Shown here: positions 9,984 to 18,848 of the stretch, in pieces
Numbering within the stretch: position 1 is the first letter of the stretch
Layout: each line of letters begins with the position of its first letter
Source of the DNA: Pantoea sp. AS-PWVM4
Lineage (GTDB): Bacteria > Pseudomonadota > Gammaproteobacteria > Enterobacterales > Enterobacteriaceae
NCBI RefSeq assembly: GCF_000468095.1
Contig: NZ_ASZC01000006.1
Coordinates: forward strand, 124,001-188,000
Length of the DNA stretch: 64,000 bases
Direction: 5' to 3'
Made by a program: the position numbers and the translations under genes
Notes under the pieces: generated by a model
The model's input: only the letters and a program-made list of their open reading frames with translations
Databases searched by the model: none
What the model was told of the DNA's origin: nothing

Positions 9984-11324
9984 ATGGCTACACGTTCCAC
10001 CATCATGGATACCAACAGTTTTCGTGCTGAGCACGCCGACGGTCTGGACGCCGATACGCGCAAACTGACCGATAAACGCAGCAAAGTGCTGGGCGAGTCG
10101 TATCGCCTGTTCTACCGTAAGCCGGTGCATCTGGTGCGCGGTGAAGGGCAGTATCTGTGGGATGCCGCAGGTAACAAATATCTGGACGTGTACAACAACG
10201 TGGCGAGTATCGGTCATTGTCATCCGGCGGTGATTGAGGCGGTGAATCAGCAGATGAAGATGCTGAACACCCATACCCGTTATCTGCACGAACGTATCCT
10301 GGATTACAGCGAAGAACTGCTGGCGACCACACCGGATGCCATCGACCGTGCGATGTACATGTGTACCGGTTCTGAGGCCAATGACCTGGCGATTCGCGTG
10401 GCGCGCGCCTTTAGCGGCGGTACCGGTATTATCGTGTCGCAGGAGGCTTACCACGGCACCAGCGACCTGACGTCCGGCGCTTCTCCGGCATTGGGCACCG
10501 GTCAGCCGCTGGCACCGACGACGCGTCTGGTGCCGCCACCGGATCATTACCGCGTTAATGCGCCGGATCTGGGCGAGTGGTTTGCCAATGAAATCCAGAA
10601 GCAGATCGATGACATGAAGGCGCACGGTATCAAGTTCGCCGGTTTCCTCGCCGACTCAATTTTCTCCTCTGATGGCGTACTGCCGAACCCGCCGGGCTTC
10701 CTGCAAAAAGCGGTGGATGTGGTGCATGCCAACGGCGGTATCTTTATTGCTGACGAAGTGCAGCCGGGCTTCGCTCGTACCGGGGATGCCTTCTGGGGCT
10801 TCGCCCGTCATGGGGTGGTACCGGATGTGGTCACCACCGGCAAGCCGATGGGTAACGGAATTCCGGTCTCTGGCCTGCTGGCAAAAAGCGATGTGCTGGC
10901 AGCGTTCAGCGACGAGATCCCTTACTTCAACACCTTCGGTGGCAACCCGGTAGCGATGGCGGCCGCGCAGGCGGTGCTCAAGGTGATCAAAGAAGAGGGC
11001 TTGCAGGAACACAGCCGCGTGGTGGGGGCGAAATTGCAGGCCGAGCTGGCGAAACTGATGGCAAGGCACGAGGCGATTGGCGATGTGCGTGGTGCGGGTC
11101 TGTTTATTGGTTTTGAACTGGTCTCCGATCGCAGCAGCAAAACGCCGGATAAAGCGCTGGCACTGGATTTAATCGAGAAGCTGCGTGATCACCATGTGCT
11201 GACCTCGGTGGCTGGCCCGTACGGTAACGTATTGAAATTGCGTCCGCCGTTGGCGTTCCAGGAAAGTGATATCGACTGGCTGGTCGGTGCGCTGGATAAA
11301 TCGCTGACCGAGTTGGGCCGGTAA
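9984..11324 (+). CDS. Class III PLP-dependent aminotransferase
   Basis: 446 residues, start at MATRSTIMDTNSF with GGGAG seven bases upstream. Fold-type I class III features: YLDVYNNVASIGHCHP near 65, CTGSEANDLAIR (cofactor phosphate) near 120, FIADEVQPGFARTG (Asp that binds the pyridine nitrogen) near 255, and the Schiff-base lysine in VTTGKPMGNG near 285. It resembles AGXT2-like and ethanolamine-phosphate lyase relatives, so substrate cannot be assigned: an omega-amino acid, alanine-glyoxylate or a phospho-lyase reaction are all possible. It is alone in its transcription unit and divergent from a DeoR regulator. Confidence 0.88.
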   Translation: MATRSTIMDTNSFRAEHADGLDADTRKLTDKRSKVLGESYRLFYRKPVHLVRGEGQYLWDAAGNKYLDVYNNVASIGHCHPAVIEAVNQQMKMLNTHTRYLHERILDYSEELLATTPDAIDRAMYMCTGSEANDLAIRVARAFSGGTGIIVSQEAYHGTSDLTSGASPALGTGQPLAPTTRLVPPPDHYRVNAPDLGEWFANEIQKQIDDMKAHGIKFAGFLADSIFSSDGVLPNPPGFLQKAVDVVHANGGIFIADEVQPGFARTGDAFWGFARHGVVPDVVTTGKPMGNGIPVSGLLAKSDVLAAFSDEIPYFNTFGGNPVAMAAAQAVLKVIKEEGLQEHSRVVGAKLQAELAKLMARHEAIGDVRGAGLFIGFELVSDRSSKTPDKALALDLIEKLRDHHVLTSVAGPYGNVLKLRPPLAFQESDIDWLVGALDKSLTELGR

Positions 11325-11337
11325 ACAGTTCCCCTTT

Positions 11338-11366
11338 GTAGCGGTGCGATTGATCGCGCCGCTACG
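11338..11366. repeat. REP-type palindrome (spacer-less pair)
   Basis: GTAGCGGTGCGAT followed at once by its near-perfect reverse complement ATCGCGCCGCTAC: two REP heads fused without spacer. It lies 14 bases after the aminotransferase stop and could work as its terminator. Confidence 0.75.
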
Positions 11367-11383
11367 CCAAATTCCTCAAATCC

Positions 11384-11438
11384 TTATCATTACTAAGGCA
11401 TTGATAACCCTTTTCCGGATCATGAATTTAACTATAAT
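11384..11438 (+). promoter_or_regulatory. Probable sodA promoter with inverted repeat
   Basis: A TATAAT at 11433-11438 lies 66 bases before the sodA start and has no good -35, as expected for an activated promoter. Upstream, TTATCA (11384-11389) and TGATAA (11402-11407) form an inverted repeat. E. coli sodA is controlled by SoxS, Fur, ArcA and Fnr; which factor binds here cannot be read from the sequence. Confidence 0.5.
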
Positions 11439-11504
11439 GATCCAACTGCTTACGCGGCACGCCAGCGAGGTCGTGCTGCTCAAACACTAATGGAGAGGAA
11501 GAAC

Positions 11505-12131
11505 ATGAGTTATTCACTGCCATCCCTGCCTTACGATTACGACGCACTGGAACCGCATTTCGACAAGCAGACGATGGAAATCCATCACTCTAAACACCAC
11601 CAGGCCTACGTGAACAACGCCAATGCGGCGCTGGAATCACTGAAAGGTACAGAATTCGACGGTATTCCGGTTGAAGAGCTGATCGCTAAACTGGACAAAC
11701 TGCCAGCAGACAAAAAAGGCCCGCTGCGTAACAACGCCGGTGGTCACGCGAACCACAGCCTGTTCTGGAAAGGTCTGAAAATCGGCACCACCCTCCAGGG
11801 TGAACTGAAAGCTGCAATTGAGAAAGATTTCGGCAGCGTTGAAAAATTCCAGGAAGAGTTTGAGAAAGCCGCTACCACCCGTTTTGGTTCTGGCTGGGCG
11901 TGGCTGGTGAAAAAAGGTGACAAACTGGCGGTGGTTTCTACCGCTAACCAGGACAGCCCGCTGATGGGCGAAGCGATCTCTGGCGCTTCTGGCTTCCCGA
12001 TCATTGGTCTGGATGTGTGGGAACACGCTTACTACCTGAAGTATCAGAACAAACGTCCTGATTACATCAAAGCATTCTGGAACGTCGTGAACTGGGACGA
12101 AGCTGCTGCGCGTTTCGCCTCTGCTAAGTAA
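11505..12131 (+). CDS. sodA: Manganese superoxide dismutase
   Basis: 208-residue cytoplasmic enzyme that dismutes superoxide. The start is [12 protein letters not shown], with GAGAGGAA a few bases upstream; an in-frame upstream ATG at 11490 has no support. The Mn/Fe SOD fold is nearly identical to E. coli SodA, with metal ligands in [11 protein letters not shown] (His near 27), [10 protein letters not shown] (His near 82) and [13 protein letters not shown] (Asp and His near 168-172). [10 protein letters not shown] and the local Mn-type context favour manganese. Monocistronic, with its own promoter and a terminator. Confidence 0.98.
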   Translation: MSYSLPSLPYDYDALEPHFDKQTMEIHHSKHHQAYVNNANAALESLKGTEFDGIPVEELIAKLDKLPADKKGPLRNNAGGHANHSLFWKGLKIGTTLQGELKAAIEKDFGSVEKFQEEFEKAATTRFGSGWAWLVKKGDKLAVVSTANQDSPLMGEAISGASGFPIIGLDVWEHAYYLKYQNKRPDYIKAFWNVVNWDEAAARFASAK

Positions 12132-12155
12132 GTCATCGCCATTCTGAATGACATC

Positions 12156-12185
12156 AACCGGTGGACAGGTTCCGCCGGTTTTTTT
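12156..12185 (+). terminator. Rho-independent terminator of sodA
   Basis: Stem AACCGGTGGA / TCCGCCGGTT (one G-U pair), loop CAGGT, followed by a T-run, 24 bases after the sodA stop. Confidence 0.9.
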
Positions 12186-12201
12186 AAACCATTTCTAAAC
12201 A
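12185..12201 (-). promoter_or_regulatory. PhoP-box-like direct repeat upstream of the VirK/YbjX gene
   Basis: On the minus strand, TGTTTA, GAAAT, GGTTTA exactly fits the PhoP consensus (T/G)GTTTA-N5-(T/G)GTTTA. It ends 107 bases before the start at 12308 and is inverted relative to the gene. Reverse-oriented PhoP boxes are known, and Salmonella virK and its paralogue are PhoP-regulated. Confidence 0.5.
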
Positions 12202-12307
12202 AACCACCTATTCCCGCCAGCTAAACCCTCAGCCGCTAACTTATTAACCTGTCGTTGATAATTTGGGGCATATAGTCGCGTCAGTTTTTCTCGACGAAAT
12301 AATAATT

Positions 12308-13276
12308 ATGTCCATGATAACCACTTCTGCGGCGAATAATGATTCGTCTACATCGCTGTTTTTTCAGTTAGTCACTGGAAAGTTTGTGCCAAATAAATTG
12401 TGGCACAGCAAAAGTTTCCGGTTTAAATTTGCTTTAAGATCGCTTGTTTATCCTGTTACGACTCACCGTTACCTGAATCAACTGGCCGCGCTGCCACAGC
12501 TGCCGCAAATGTTGACGGTACAAGGCTTGCTGCCTGCCAAACTGCATCGCCCTTATCTGCGGGCTGGTTTTAGCGTGGCGCAGCGCGCCCAGGCAATTCT
12601 TGACCATTACCACCTGATGGCTGCGCTGGAAAATACCACCCTGCGTCAGTTGCTGCAAAGTCCGGGTGATAATTTGCTGGCCAGCTTTAAAGGTAAAAAT
12701 GACGAATCATTCGTGATTCACTGCTGTCCGGGCCGTTTTGACCGTGAAGGCGAGATTACGCTGGAATTACGCTATGAAGAGAAATTAATCGCCTCATTGT
12801 CTTTCTCTATTTTTAATGAGAATCAACAAAGAAGCTTATTAATTGGCGGGTTGCAGGGGCCACGAAAACATATTTCTAATGATGTAATTCGTGATGCCAC
12901 TAAATCTGCCCAGGGTTTATTTCCAAAACGTCTGTTGATGGAAGTGGTATTTATTCTGGCGCAACAATGCGGCGTGCAGGCGATTAGCGCGGTGGGAGAT
13001 ACCACCCACGTATTTCGCAGTCTGCGCTACCGACACAGCAAAGGCGACCACTTCTTTGCCAGCTACAGTGAATTCTGGCAGTCATTAGGCGGAGAAGCGC
13101 GGGCGGATGGCGTATTTACGTTGCCGTTACAGATGGCGCGTAAATCACTGGATGAGATTGCCAGCAAGAAGCGTGCGGAGTATCGCCGTCGTTATGAATT
13201 GCTGGATAATCTGGCGCAGCAGGTGTTACAGGCGGCGGGTGTGACAGAGGTACGCGACGTATCGCACGCCGCGTAA
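12308..13276 (+). CDS. VirK/YbjX family protein (DUF535)
   Basis: 322 residues, counted from MSMITTSAANND; an upstream ATG (12263) would place the promoter-like TATAGT at 12271-12276 inside the gene. The family signatures are HYHLMAALENTTLRQLL near 105-120, LRYEEKLIASLSFSIF, GGLQGPR, and the C-terminal GDTTHVFRSLRY and FASYSEFWQSLGG. There is no signal peptide or membrane helix. Relatives (Salmonella VirK, E. coli YbjX) are PhoP-controlled and linked to resistance to antimicrobial peptides or to lipid A changes, but the biochemical function is unknown. The following gene yibL is convergent, 4 bases away. Confidence 0.88.
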   Translation: MSMITTSAANNDSSTSLFFQLVTGKFVPNKLWHSKSFRFKFALRSLVYPVTTHRYLNQLAALPQLPQMLTVQGLLPAKLHRPYLRAGFSVAQRAQAILDHYHLMAALENTTLRQLLQSPGDNLLASFKGKNDESFVIHCCPGRFDREGEITLELRYEEKLIASLSFSIFNENQQRSLLIGGLQGPRKHISNDVIRDATKSAQGLFPKRLLMEVVFILAQQCGVQAISAVGDTTHVFRSLRYRHSKGDHFFASYSEFWQSLGGEARADGVFTLPLQMARKSLDEIASKKRAEYRRRYELLDNLAQQVLQAAGVTEVRDVSHAA

Positions 13277-13280
13277 GGAA

Positions 13281-13643
13281 TCAGAACGGCTGCTTCGCGT
13301 AGCCGGTCATCACCGTCAGACCCATTTCACGTCCCAGCGCGGTCATTGGGTGTACCACCACCAGGCCGCGCACGCTTTTCTTCAGCGCACCCATATTCGC
13401 CTGCTCTTTTTTGGTGATCTCACGGCTGAACGGCAGCTTTTGCAGCTGTTGCGCCTCTTTACTCAGCTTCTCGTCACGCACATTGCGCAGACGTTCAATC
13501 TCCACCACCAGTGCCTCTTTCTCTTTCAGCAGTACGCCGAGTTTTTCGGCATCACCGGCTTCCAGCAGCTGGGGTTCTTTACGGTTCAGGGCATCCAGCT
13601 GATCGCTCAGGCGTTTGATCTCAGCTTTTTCTTGTTCTTTCAT
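13281..13643 (-). CDS. yibL: YibL, ribosome-associated DUF2810 protein
   Basis: 120 residues, highly charged. The N-terminal half ([26 protein letters not shown], continuing through [13 protein letters not shown]) is predicted coiled coil. The C-terminal half ends [17 protein letters not shown]. Length and sequence match E. coli YibL, which likewise lies downstream of mtlR and has been found associated with ribosomes. Its biochemical role is not known. Confidence 0.93.
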   Translation of the reverse strand: MKEQEKAEIKRLSDQLDALNRKEPQLLEAGDAEKLGVLLKEKEALVVEIERLRNVRDEKLSKEAQQLQKLPFSREITKKEQANMGALKKSVRGLVVVHPMTALGREMGLTVMTGYAKQPF

Positions 13644-13713
13644 CGGGGAAACTCGTTAAGGAAAACAGGGAAAGGATACACCAAATCAGCACGGCTGTGC
13701 ACCGCGCTGACTG

Positions 13714-13731
13714 TGCGCGATTTATCGCGCA
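13714..13731. repeat. Single REP core palindrome
   Basis: TGCGCGATTTATCGCGCA, an 18-base palindrome lacking the GTAGC tails, between yibL and mtlR. It is the smallest member of the window's REP family. Confidence 0.7.
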
Positions 13732-13741
13732 AGGTTTTGGC

Positions 13742-14287
13742 TCAGACGGCGGGCTTTTTAAATGCCTGCTTGTGAGAAATGCGGGAAATCAGTTCAGTGA
13801 GCGACAGTACCATCGTCGAACGTACCATCTGCAAATAACGCTGTTGTTGCATGGCGCGCAGTTCGTCGTCGTCACGGGTAAAGTCGGGTTTTGGCGGCCA
13901 GGCGGCGACGCAGTGCAACTCGCTAAAAGGGCCGAGAATCTCATCGTCGGTGAACCGGTACTCAAAGGTGTCGTGGTTCAACTCTTCACGCAGTGCCAGC
14001 AACAGCTCACAATCTTCATATTCATGGCGATTGATCACGCCAAGACCGTAGATCAGTTTCAGCCGAACCGACATCTCGCCGAGCGGGCCGTTGCCCAGCA
14101 GCAACGGCTCCACGGCGTATTTGACGGCGTAATCATCCTTACGGAAAACCTGCAAAACCAGCAGGTTAACCGCTTCGGTCAACAGCTCAACGGCGGCGAT
14201 CAGGAAGCTTCTCACCGAACGACCGGCGTTCAGGCGCTCAAGCACCCGGTTTTCAAAAGCTTGCTTCTCTTCCATTATTGCCTGCAT
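13742..14287 (-). CDS. mtlR: MtlR, mannitol operon repressor
   Basis: 181-residue repressor of the mannitol operon. Start aligned with E. coli MtlR at MQAIMEEKQAFENRVLERL; the E. coli protein has a longer N-terminus. The all-helical MtlR/FumE core is clear: SVRSFLIAAVELLTEAVN, LQVFRKDDYAVKYAVEPLL, KLIYGLGVINRHEYED and TDDEILGPFSELHCV. It lacks a recognisable helix-turn-helix, as is known for the family. Third gene of mtlA-mtlD-mtlR. Confidence 0.96.
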   Translation of the reverse strand: MQAIMEEKQAFENRVLERLNAGRSVRSFLIAAVELLTEAVNLLVLQVFRKDDYAVKYAVEPLLLGNGPLGEMSVRLKLIYGLGVINRHEYEDCELLLALREELNHDTFEYRFTDDEILGPFSELHCVAAWPPKPDFTRDDDELRAMQQQRYLQMVRSTMVLSLTELISRISHKQAFKKPAV

Positions 14288-14332
14288 CGTTCAGCTACCG
14301 CCGTCTGGCGTGATGAGTCTAAGTGGCGCGCA

Positions 14333-15481
14333 TTATGCCATAGCGTTGTAAGCGCTCACCACTGAGGTGACTACTTCGCTGTTGGCATCCAGCCCGGAGA
14401 TCTGCGCCAGCGTGGCCTGTGGGCCTTTTTCCGCCAACAGGGCTTCCAGCTCCTGCGCTTGCGGGTCCTGCGCGCTGCGATAATGCATCGCGGCGGCAAT
14501 GCCCTGCACCAGGTTGGCGTGTGGCAACTGATATTCCAGCGTGCCCAGCGTCGGTTTGATCAGGCGATCGCCCGCGCTCAGCTTACGCAGCGGCTGACGA
14601 CCCACGCGCTCCACGTCATCTTTCAGATATGGGTTCTCAAAACGGCTGAGGATTTTCTGAATATAGGCGGCATGTTTATCTGCCTCGAAACCGTAACGTT
14701 TGATCAGCACTGCGCCGCTCTCTTCCATCGCACCCTGCACCACGGTACGGATTTTCTGGTCAAGAATGGCATCGCGAATGGTGGCGTGACCGGCCAGTTG
14801 GCCGAGATAGGCGGTGATGGCGTGGCCGGTGTTGAGGGTAAACAGCTTACGCTCGACAAACGCCATCAGGTTATCGGTCAGTTCCATGCCTGGGATGTTC
14901 GGCAACTCGCCTTTGAACTGGGTTTTATCGACGATCCACTCGCTAAAGGTTTCAACGGTGACTTCCAGCGGGTCGTTGCTGCCTGCTTCTGACGGCGGCA
15001 CGATACGGTCCACTGCGGAATCAACAAAGCCGACGTGCGCTTCAACCCAGGCGTGATATTGCTCTGGCAGTGCTTTCAGGACGTGTTGTTTGAGCTGGCT
15101 GGTGCCACGCACCATGTTTTCACAGGCAATAATGTTCAGTGGACGGACATTACCGTTATCGCGGCGGTTGGCCAGACCTTTGGCAACGCCACCGGCGATG
15201 CGCTCCAGAATCTGCGGGCCAACCGCCGTGGTAACGATATCAACCTCAGCAATCAGCGTGACGATAGCGTCGCTGGTGCTGTTCACCGCGCTGACGCCTT
15301 TAACAATCTCAACTTTCGCCTGCTCGCCAACCACATGAACCGGATACTCATGACGGGCGTTAAGGGCATCAAGAACCACCTGATTCACATCCGCAAATAC
15401 CAGTTCGATACCGGCATCAGCCAGCAGCTTACCGATAAAACCACGGCCGATGTTACCTGCTCCAAAATGTAACGCTTTCAT
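14333..15481 (-). CDS. mtlD: Mannitol-1-phosphate 5-dehydrogenase
   Basis: 382-residue cytosolic NAD-dependent enzyme that oxidises mannitol 1-phosphate, the product of MtlA, to fructose 6-phosphate. Start at [17 protein letters not shown], which is itself the Rossmann GxGxxGRG NAD-binding motif; the longer upstream reading frame is not used because it runs back over mtlA. Catalytic-domain features of the long-chain polyol dehydrogenase family include [16 protein letters not shown] near 215 and [21 protein letters not shown] near 295. Confidence 0.97.
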   Translation of the reverse strand: MKALHFGAGNIGRGFIGKLLADAGIELVFADVNQVVLDALNARHEYPVHVVGEQAKVEIVKGVSAVNSTSDAIVTLIAEVDIVTTAVGPQILERIAGGVAKGLANRRDNGNVRPLNIIACENMVRGTSQLKQHVLKALPEQYHAWVEAHVGFVDSAVDRIVPPSEAGSNDPLEVTVETFSEWIVDKTQFKGELPNIPGMELTDNLMAFVERKLFTLNTGHAITAYLGQLAGHATIRDAILDQKIRTVVQGAMEESGAVLIKRYGFEADKHAAYIQKILSRFENPYLKDDVERVGRQPLRKLSAGDRLIKPTLGTLEYQLPHANLVQGIAAAMHYRSAQDPQAQELEALLAEKGPQATLAQISGLDANSEVVTSVVSAYNAMA

Positions 15482-15506
15482 AATTTGACCCATATCAAAT
15501 GACGAT

Positions 15507-15554
15507 GGGGCGGGCATGTCCGCCCCGGAAAGTGGGGACGGGCATACCCGCCCC
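15507..15554. repeat. Two consecutive GC-rich inverted repeats between mtlA and mtlD
   Basis: Hairpin 1 at 15507-15526 pairs GGGGCGG with CCGCCCC. Hairpin 2 at 15534-15554 pairs GGGGACGGG with CCCGCCCC. They share the pattern GGGC-AT-N-CCGCCCC but differ from the GCGCGATTTATC family. Such hairpins usually stabilise the upstream mRNA, which would favour MtlA over MtlD. Confidence 0.75.
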
Positions 15555-15572
15555 AGGGATTTAACGATTTGT

Positions 15573-17507
15573 TCAGGCGGTGGTTTTGCTACCAGACAGC
15601 AAATCCAGCACGTCTTGCACGTTGGTGGTGTTCGCCAGCTTCTCAATCACGCTTTCGTCGTCCAGCGCGTTAGTCAGGCTGGTGATGACCTGGATGTGTT
15701 CGTTATTGCGCGCAGCAATACCGATCACCAGGCGAGCCACTTCGTCAGACTCTTCACCGAACTGCACGCCCGCCGGATACTGGCAGAACACCACGCCAGT
15801 TTTCAACACGCGATCTTTAGCTTCCACCGTGCCGTGCGGTACGGCAATCGACTCACCGAGGTAAGTCGGGGTCAGCTTTTCACGCTCCAGCATCGCATCC
15901 ACGTATTCCGGCTGCACGTAGCCGCCTTTTACCAGTTGCTCACCGGCAAAGCGAATCGCCTGCTCTTTGTTGCTGGCGCTCAGGCCGAGGAACACGTTGT
16001 TTGCACCCAGTTTGAACAGATGCGCGTTACCGGCATCGAAGCTGTCAGCCAGCGTGGTCTGCACGGTTTCGCGATGGGCTTCGCTACGATTGGCCGCCAC
16101 CAGACGCTCGGTCAAATTGGTGTACAAGGCACTGTCGAGGAAGTTGTTCAGCGAAATATGCTGGGCCTGCGGTGCCTGACGCATCGCACGCTCGGTCAGA
16201 TCGCGGTGGGTAATCACCAGGTCCACGTCACCCGGCAGGGCGTTAATGGCGCTGTTGGTCACCGAAATGTTGCTCAGACCGGCATCCTGCACTTTCTTAC
16301 GCAGTACGCCTGCACCCATTGCACTGGAACCCATACCGGCATCACAAGCCACGATGATTTTACGTACGTGGTTCAGGTCAACGCTCATCGCATCACCGGC
16401 AACCGGCGCACCTGCAACGCTCTGGCCTTTAGACTGGGCTTTCATGTCCTGCATACGTTTGGTGGCGGCTTCGATGTCGTCTTCATCTTTTACTTTGCTG
16501 GTTTTCAGCAGGATAGAAGAGATGACAAAGGAGACGGCGAACGCAGCGATAATCGCGGTCACGTTAGCAAAGTAAGTGCCTTTTGGCGTCATCGCCAGCA
16601 CTGCCAGGATGGAACCCGGAGAAGCCGGAGAAACCAGGCCGCCGTGCAGTACGGTCAGGGTGAACACGCCAGTCATACCACCGAGGATTACCGCCAGCAG
16701 CAGACGCGGTGCCATCAGTACGTACGGGAAATAAATTTCGTGGATACCACCCAGGAAGTGGATGATGGCAGCACCACCGGCTGATTGTTTGGCGCTACCG
16801 CGACCAAAAATCATATACGCCACCAGTACGCCCATACCCGGACCTGGGTTGGCTTCGATCAGGAAGAAGATCGATTTGCCCACTTCGCTCGCCTGCTGGA
16901 TACCCAGCGGAGAGAAGATACCGTGGTTGATGGCGTTGTTGAGGAACAGGATTTTCGCCGGTTCAACAAAGATGGAGGTCAACGGCAGCAGGTTATTCTG
17001 CACCATCAGGTTTACGCCTGCGGCGAGAATATGGGACAGACCTTCCACCAACGGACCGATACCGATAAACGCCAGCAGCGCCAGCAGCATACCGATGATG
17101 CCGGCGGAGAAGTTGTTCACCAGCATCTCGAAGCCGCTTTTGATCTTGCCATCAACGGCACGGTCAAAGTGTTTGATCGCCCAGCCGCCCAGCGGACCGG
17201 CAATCATGGAGCCGAGGAACATCGGCATATCCGCACCGACAATCACACCCATAGTGGTGATTGCGCCGACCACGCCACCACGATCGCCACCCACCAGACG
17301 ACCACCGGTGAAACCGATCAACAGCGGCAGCAGGTAGGTAATCATCGGGCCAACGAGTTTCGCCAGCGTCGCGTTTGGAATCCATCCGGTTGGAATGAAC
17401 AGTGCAGTGATGATACCCCAGGCGATAAACGCACCGATGTTAGGCATCACCATGTTACTCAGAAAGCGACCAAAGCTCTGAACTTTGACCTTCACTGATG
17501 AGGACAT
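15573..17507 (-). CDS. mtlA: Mannitol PTS permease, EIICBA
   Basis: 644-residue inner-membrane phosphotransferase permease that takes up mannitol and phosphorylates it to mannitol 1-phosphate. Start at [13 protein letters not shown] with an AAGGGG Shine-Dalgarno. Domain order: EIIC membrane domain (to about 340; substrate signature [11 protein letters not shown]), EIIB near 380-470 with phospho-cysteine in [13 protein letters not shown], and EIIA near 500-640 with phospho-histidine in [13 protein letters not shown]. This is the same single-chain arrangement as E. coli MtlA (637 residues). First gene of the operon. Confidence 0.98.
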   Translation of the reverse strand: MSSSVKVKVQSFGRFLSNMVMPNIGAFIAWGIITALFIPTGWIPNATLAKLVGPMITYLLPLLIGFTGGRLVGGDRGGVVGAITTMGVIVGADMPMFLGSMIAGPLGGWAIKHFDRAVDGKIKSGFEMLVNNFSAGIIGMLLALLAFIGIGPLVEGLSHILAAGVNLMVQNNLLPLTSIFVEPAKILFLNNAINHGIFSPLGIQQASEVGKSIFFLIEANPGPGMGVLVAYMIFGRGSAKQSAGGAAIIHFLGGIHEIYFPYVLMAPRLLLAVILGGMTGVFTLTVLHGGLVSPASPGSILAVLAMTPKGTYFANVTAIIAAFAVSFVISSILLKTSKVKDEDDIEAATKRMQDMKAQSKGQSVAGAPVAGDAMSVDLNHVRKIIVACDAGMGSSAMGAGVLRKKVQDAGLSNISVTNSAINALPGDVDLVITHRDLTERAMRQAPQAQHISLNNFLDSALYTNLTERLVAANRSEAHRETVQTTLADSFDAGNAHLFKLGANNVFLGLSASNKEQAIRFAGEQLVKGGYVQPEYVDAMLEREKLTPTYLGESIAVPHGTVEAKDRVLKTGVVFCQYPAGVQFGEESDEVARLVIGIAARNNEHIQVITSLTNALDDESVIEKLANTTNVQDVLDLLSGSKTTA

Positions 17508-17537
17508 AAACCCACCCCTTATTGAGACGCGCTGCAA

Positions 17538-17949
17538 TAAGAGAGCGCGTTTGTTTTTGTTAAGACGTTACGGCGGGGGCCGTGGCATTACTGTATGCAG
17601 GCGGACTCTAGCACTAGTTTATGACGCTGCGTAGAGCGTGGGTAAAGTGTGATATAGATCACGCTAAGTTGGGGTGAGAAGGGTGCTATTAGGTGATATT
17701 GATCACAAAAATGCCGTGTAAGAAAAGTACGATGCTGAATATTTAGACAAATCAGCGGGCTAAATGTGACATTTATCACTTTTTTACTTATGGGGTTTGT
17801 TTCATAAATGTGATGAGGATCACAAACAATATTTGGTCGAAAATGCGCCAGATCACACTCTGCCGCAGCAGGAAGAATCAGAAAAGCGGAATGTAAGGAA
17901 GTGACAAAAGTCTGAAAAGCGGGTAATCCATGATTACCCGCCTGAAGAA
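17538..17949 (-). promoter_or_regulatory. mtlA promoter region with up to five CRP sites
   Basis: A 412-base gene-free stretch between mtlA and yiaF. CRP-like TGTGA-N6-TCACA sites are at 17648-17663 (TGTGA/TCACG), 17692-17707 (GGTGA/TCACA), 17765-17780 (TGTGA/TCACT) and 17809-17824 (TGTGA/TCACA, perfect). A half-site lies at 17842-17857. E. coli mtlA is likewise known to have multiple CRP sites. The yiaF gene is on the same strand upstream and ends here. Confidence 0.8.
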
Positions 17950-18672
17950 TTACTGAAAACCGCTTTGAACAGTATTCTGCGCCTGGGTCAGAGCCTGGGC
18001 ATTGCTGGAGAGGGTGCTCATCAGCGTGTTGTATTGGGTGGCCTGATCCTGGGTCGGGAATTGCACGCCGCCATCATTGAAAGTCACGCGTGTACCCTGC
18101 GATTGCAGGTAATCACCGGTCTGTACCGCCGCCTGGCTCAGCGCCTGCAACTGTGGCAGCAACGGGATCAGGGTGCTGGCCGGTTGGGTGACCACTTTGG
18201 TATAGACGCTGTCATACACTTTTTTCAGGTCATCTGGCTGTTTCAGCGCAGCATGGCTGCTGTCGGCCTGCATTTTGGCGCTCTGAATTTGCTGTGTTAG
18301 CACGCTCAGATTGCCGCTGGCCTGGCGCAGCGTGTCACGACGCGTCAGGTAATCCTGCGGTACGCGAATGGCCGCCAACTCATCGACCACCGGACGCATG
18401 CCCTGTTCAACCGCCTGATTCACCTGCTGCGAGAAACCATAAAGAATGGCGTAATCACTCGCGTAGTTGCCGAACGTTTGCTTCTGGTTTTCGCTCAGGC
18501 TGGGCAGATGCTCGCCGCTGCGCATGACCGTGTTCTGGAGAAAATCAGTAAAGGCTTTACGCTGATCGCCCTCTTTGTCGCCACAGGCGGTAAGTTGCAG
18601 CACTGCGAGCAGCGTGACGACCAGCATGCCGCTACGCATCCAGATGCGGGAAATTCCTGACGCCATATTCAA
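17950..18672 (-). CDS. yiaF: YiaF, DUF3053 lipoprotein
   Basis: About 240 residues with an N-terminal hydrophobic segment and a lipobox LTAC (Cys near residue 30), so a lipoprotein is predicted. The rest is soluble and Gln-rich: GDQRKAFTDFLQNTVMRSGE and SDYAILYGFSQQVNQA match E. coli YiaF closely. M1 or M3 may start it. Function is not known. In E. coli yiaF neighbours yiaG; here yiaG lies about 17 kb away. Confidence 0.92.
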   Translation of the reverse strand: MNMASGISRIWMRSGMLVVTLLAVLQLTACGDKEGDQRKAFTDFLQNTVMRSGEHLPSLSENQKQTFGNYASDYAILYGFSQQVNQAVEQGMRPVVDELAAIRVPQDYLTRRDTLRQASGNLSVLTQQIQSAKMQADSSHAALKQPDDLKKVYDSVYTKVVTQPASTLIPLLPQLQALSQAAVQTGDYLQSQGTRVTFNDGGVQFPTQDQATQYNTLMSTLSSNAQALTQAQNTVQSGFQ

Positions 18673-18772
18673 CTCCTGTAAGTCACCTAATGGCAGATTT
18701 CAATTCGATGGGAAAGGTCCTAAAGGATAGAACAATGGCCTGGTGCGCACAACGGCGGGGTGAGGTAAAAAC

Positions 18773-18830
18773 TGCGCGATAAATCGCGCCGCGACGCTTC
18801 AGTGCACGTCGCGGCGCAATTTATTGCGCG
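18773..18830. repeat. REP pair, tail-to-tail arrangement
   Basis: TGCGCGATAAATCGCGCC, GCGACG at the left and CGTCGC, GGCGCAATTTATTGCGCG at the right. Orientation is opposite to that of most other pairs in the window. Located between yiaF and the gamma-glutamyltransferase gene. Confidence 0.75.
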
Positions 18831-18848
18831 GGGAATCACTGGCTGGCG

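Noticed and set aside
15516..16784. Open frame of 422 codons on the plus strand opposite mtlA
   Set aside because: Antisense to mtlA; composition is an artefact of codon usage in the real gene.
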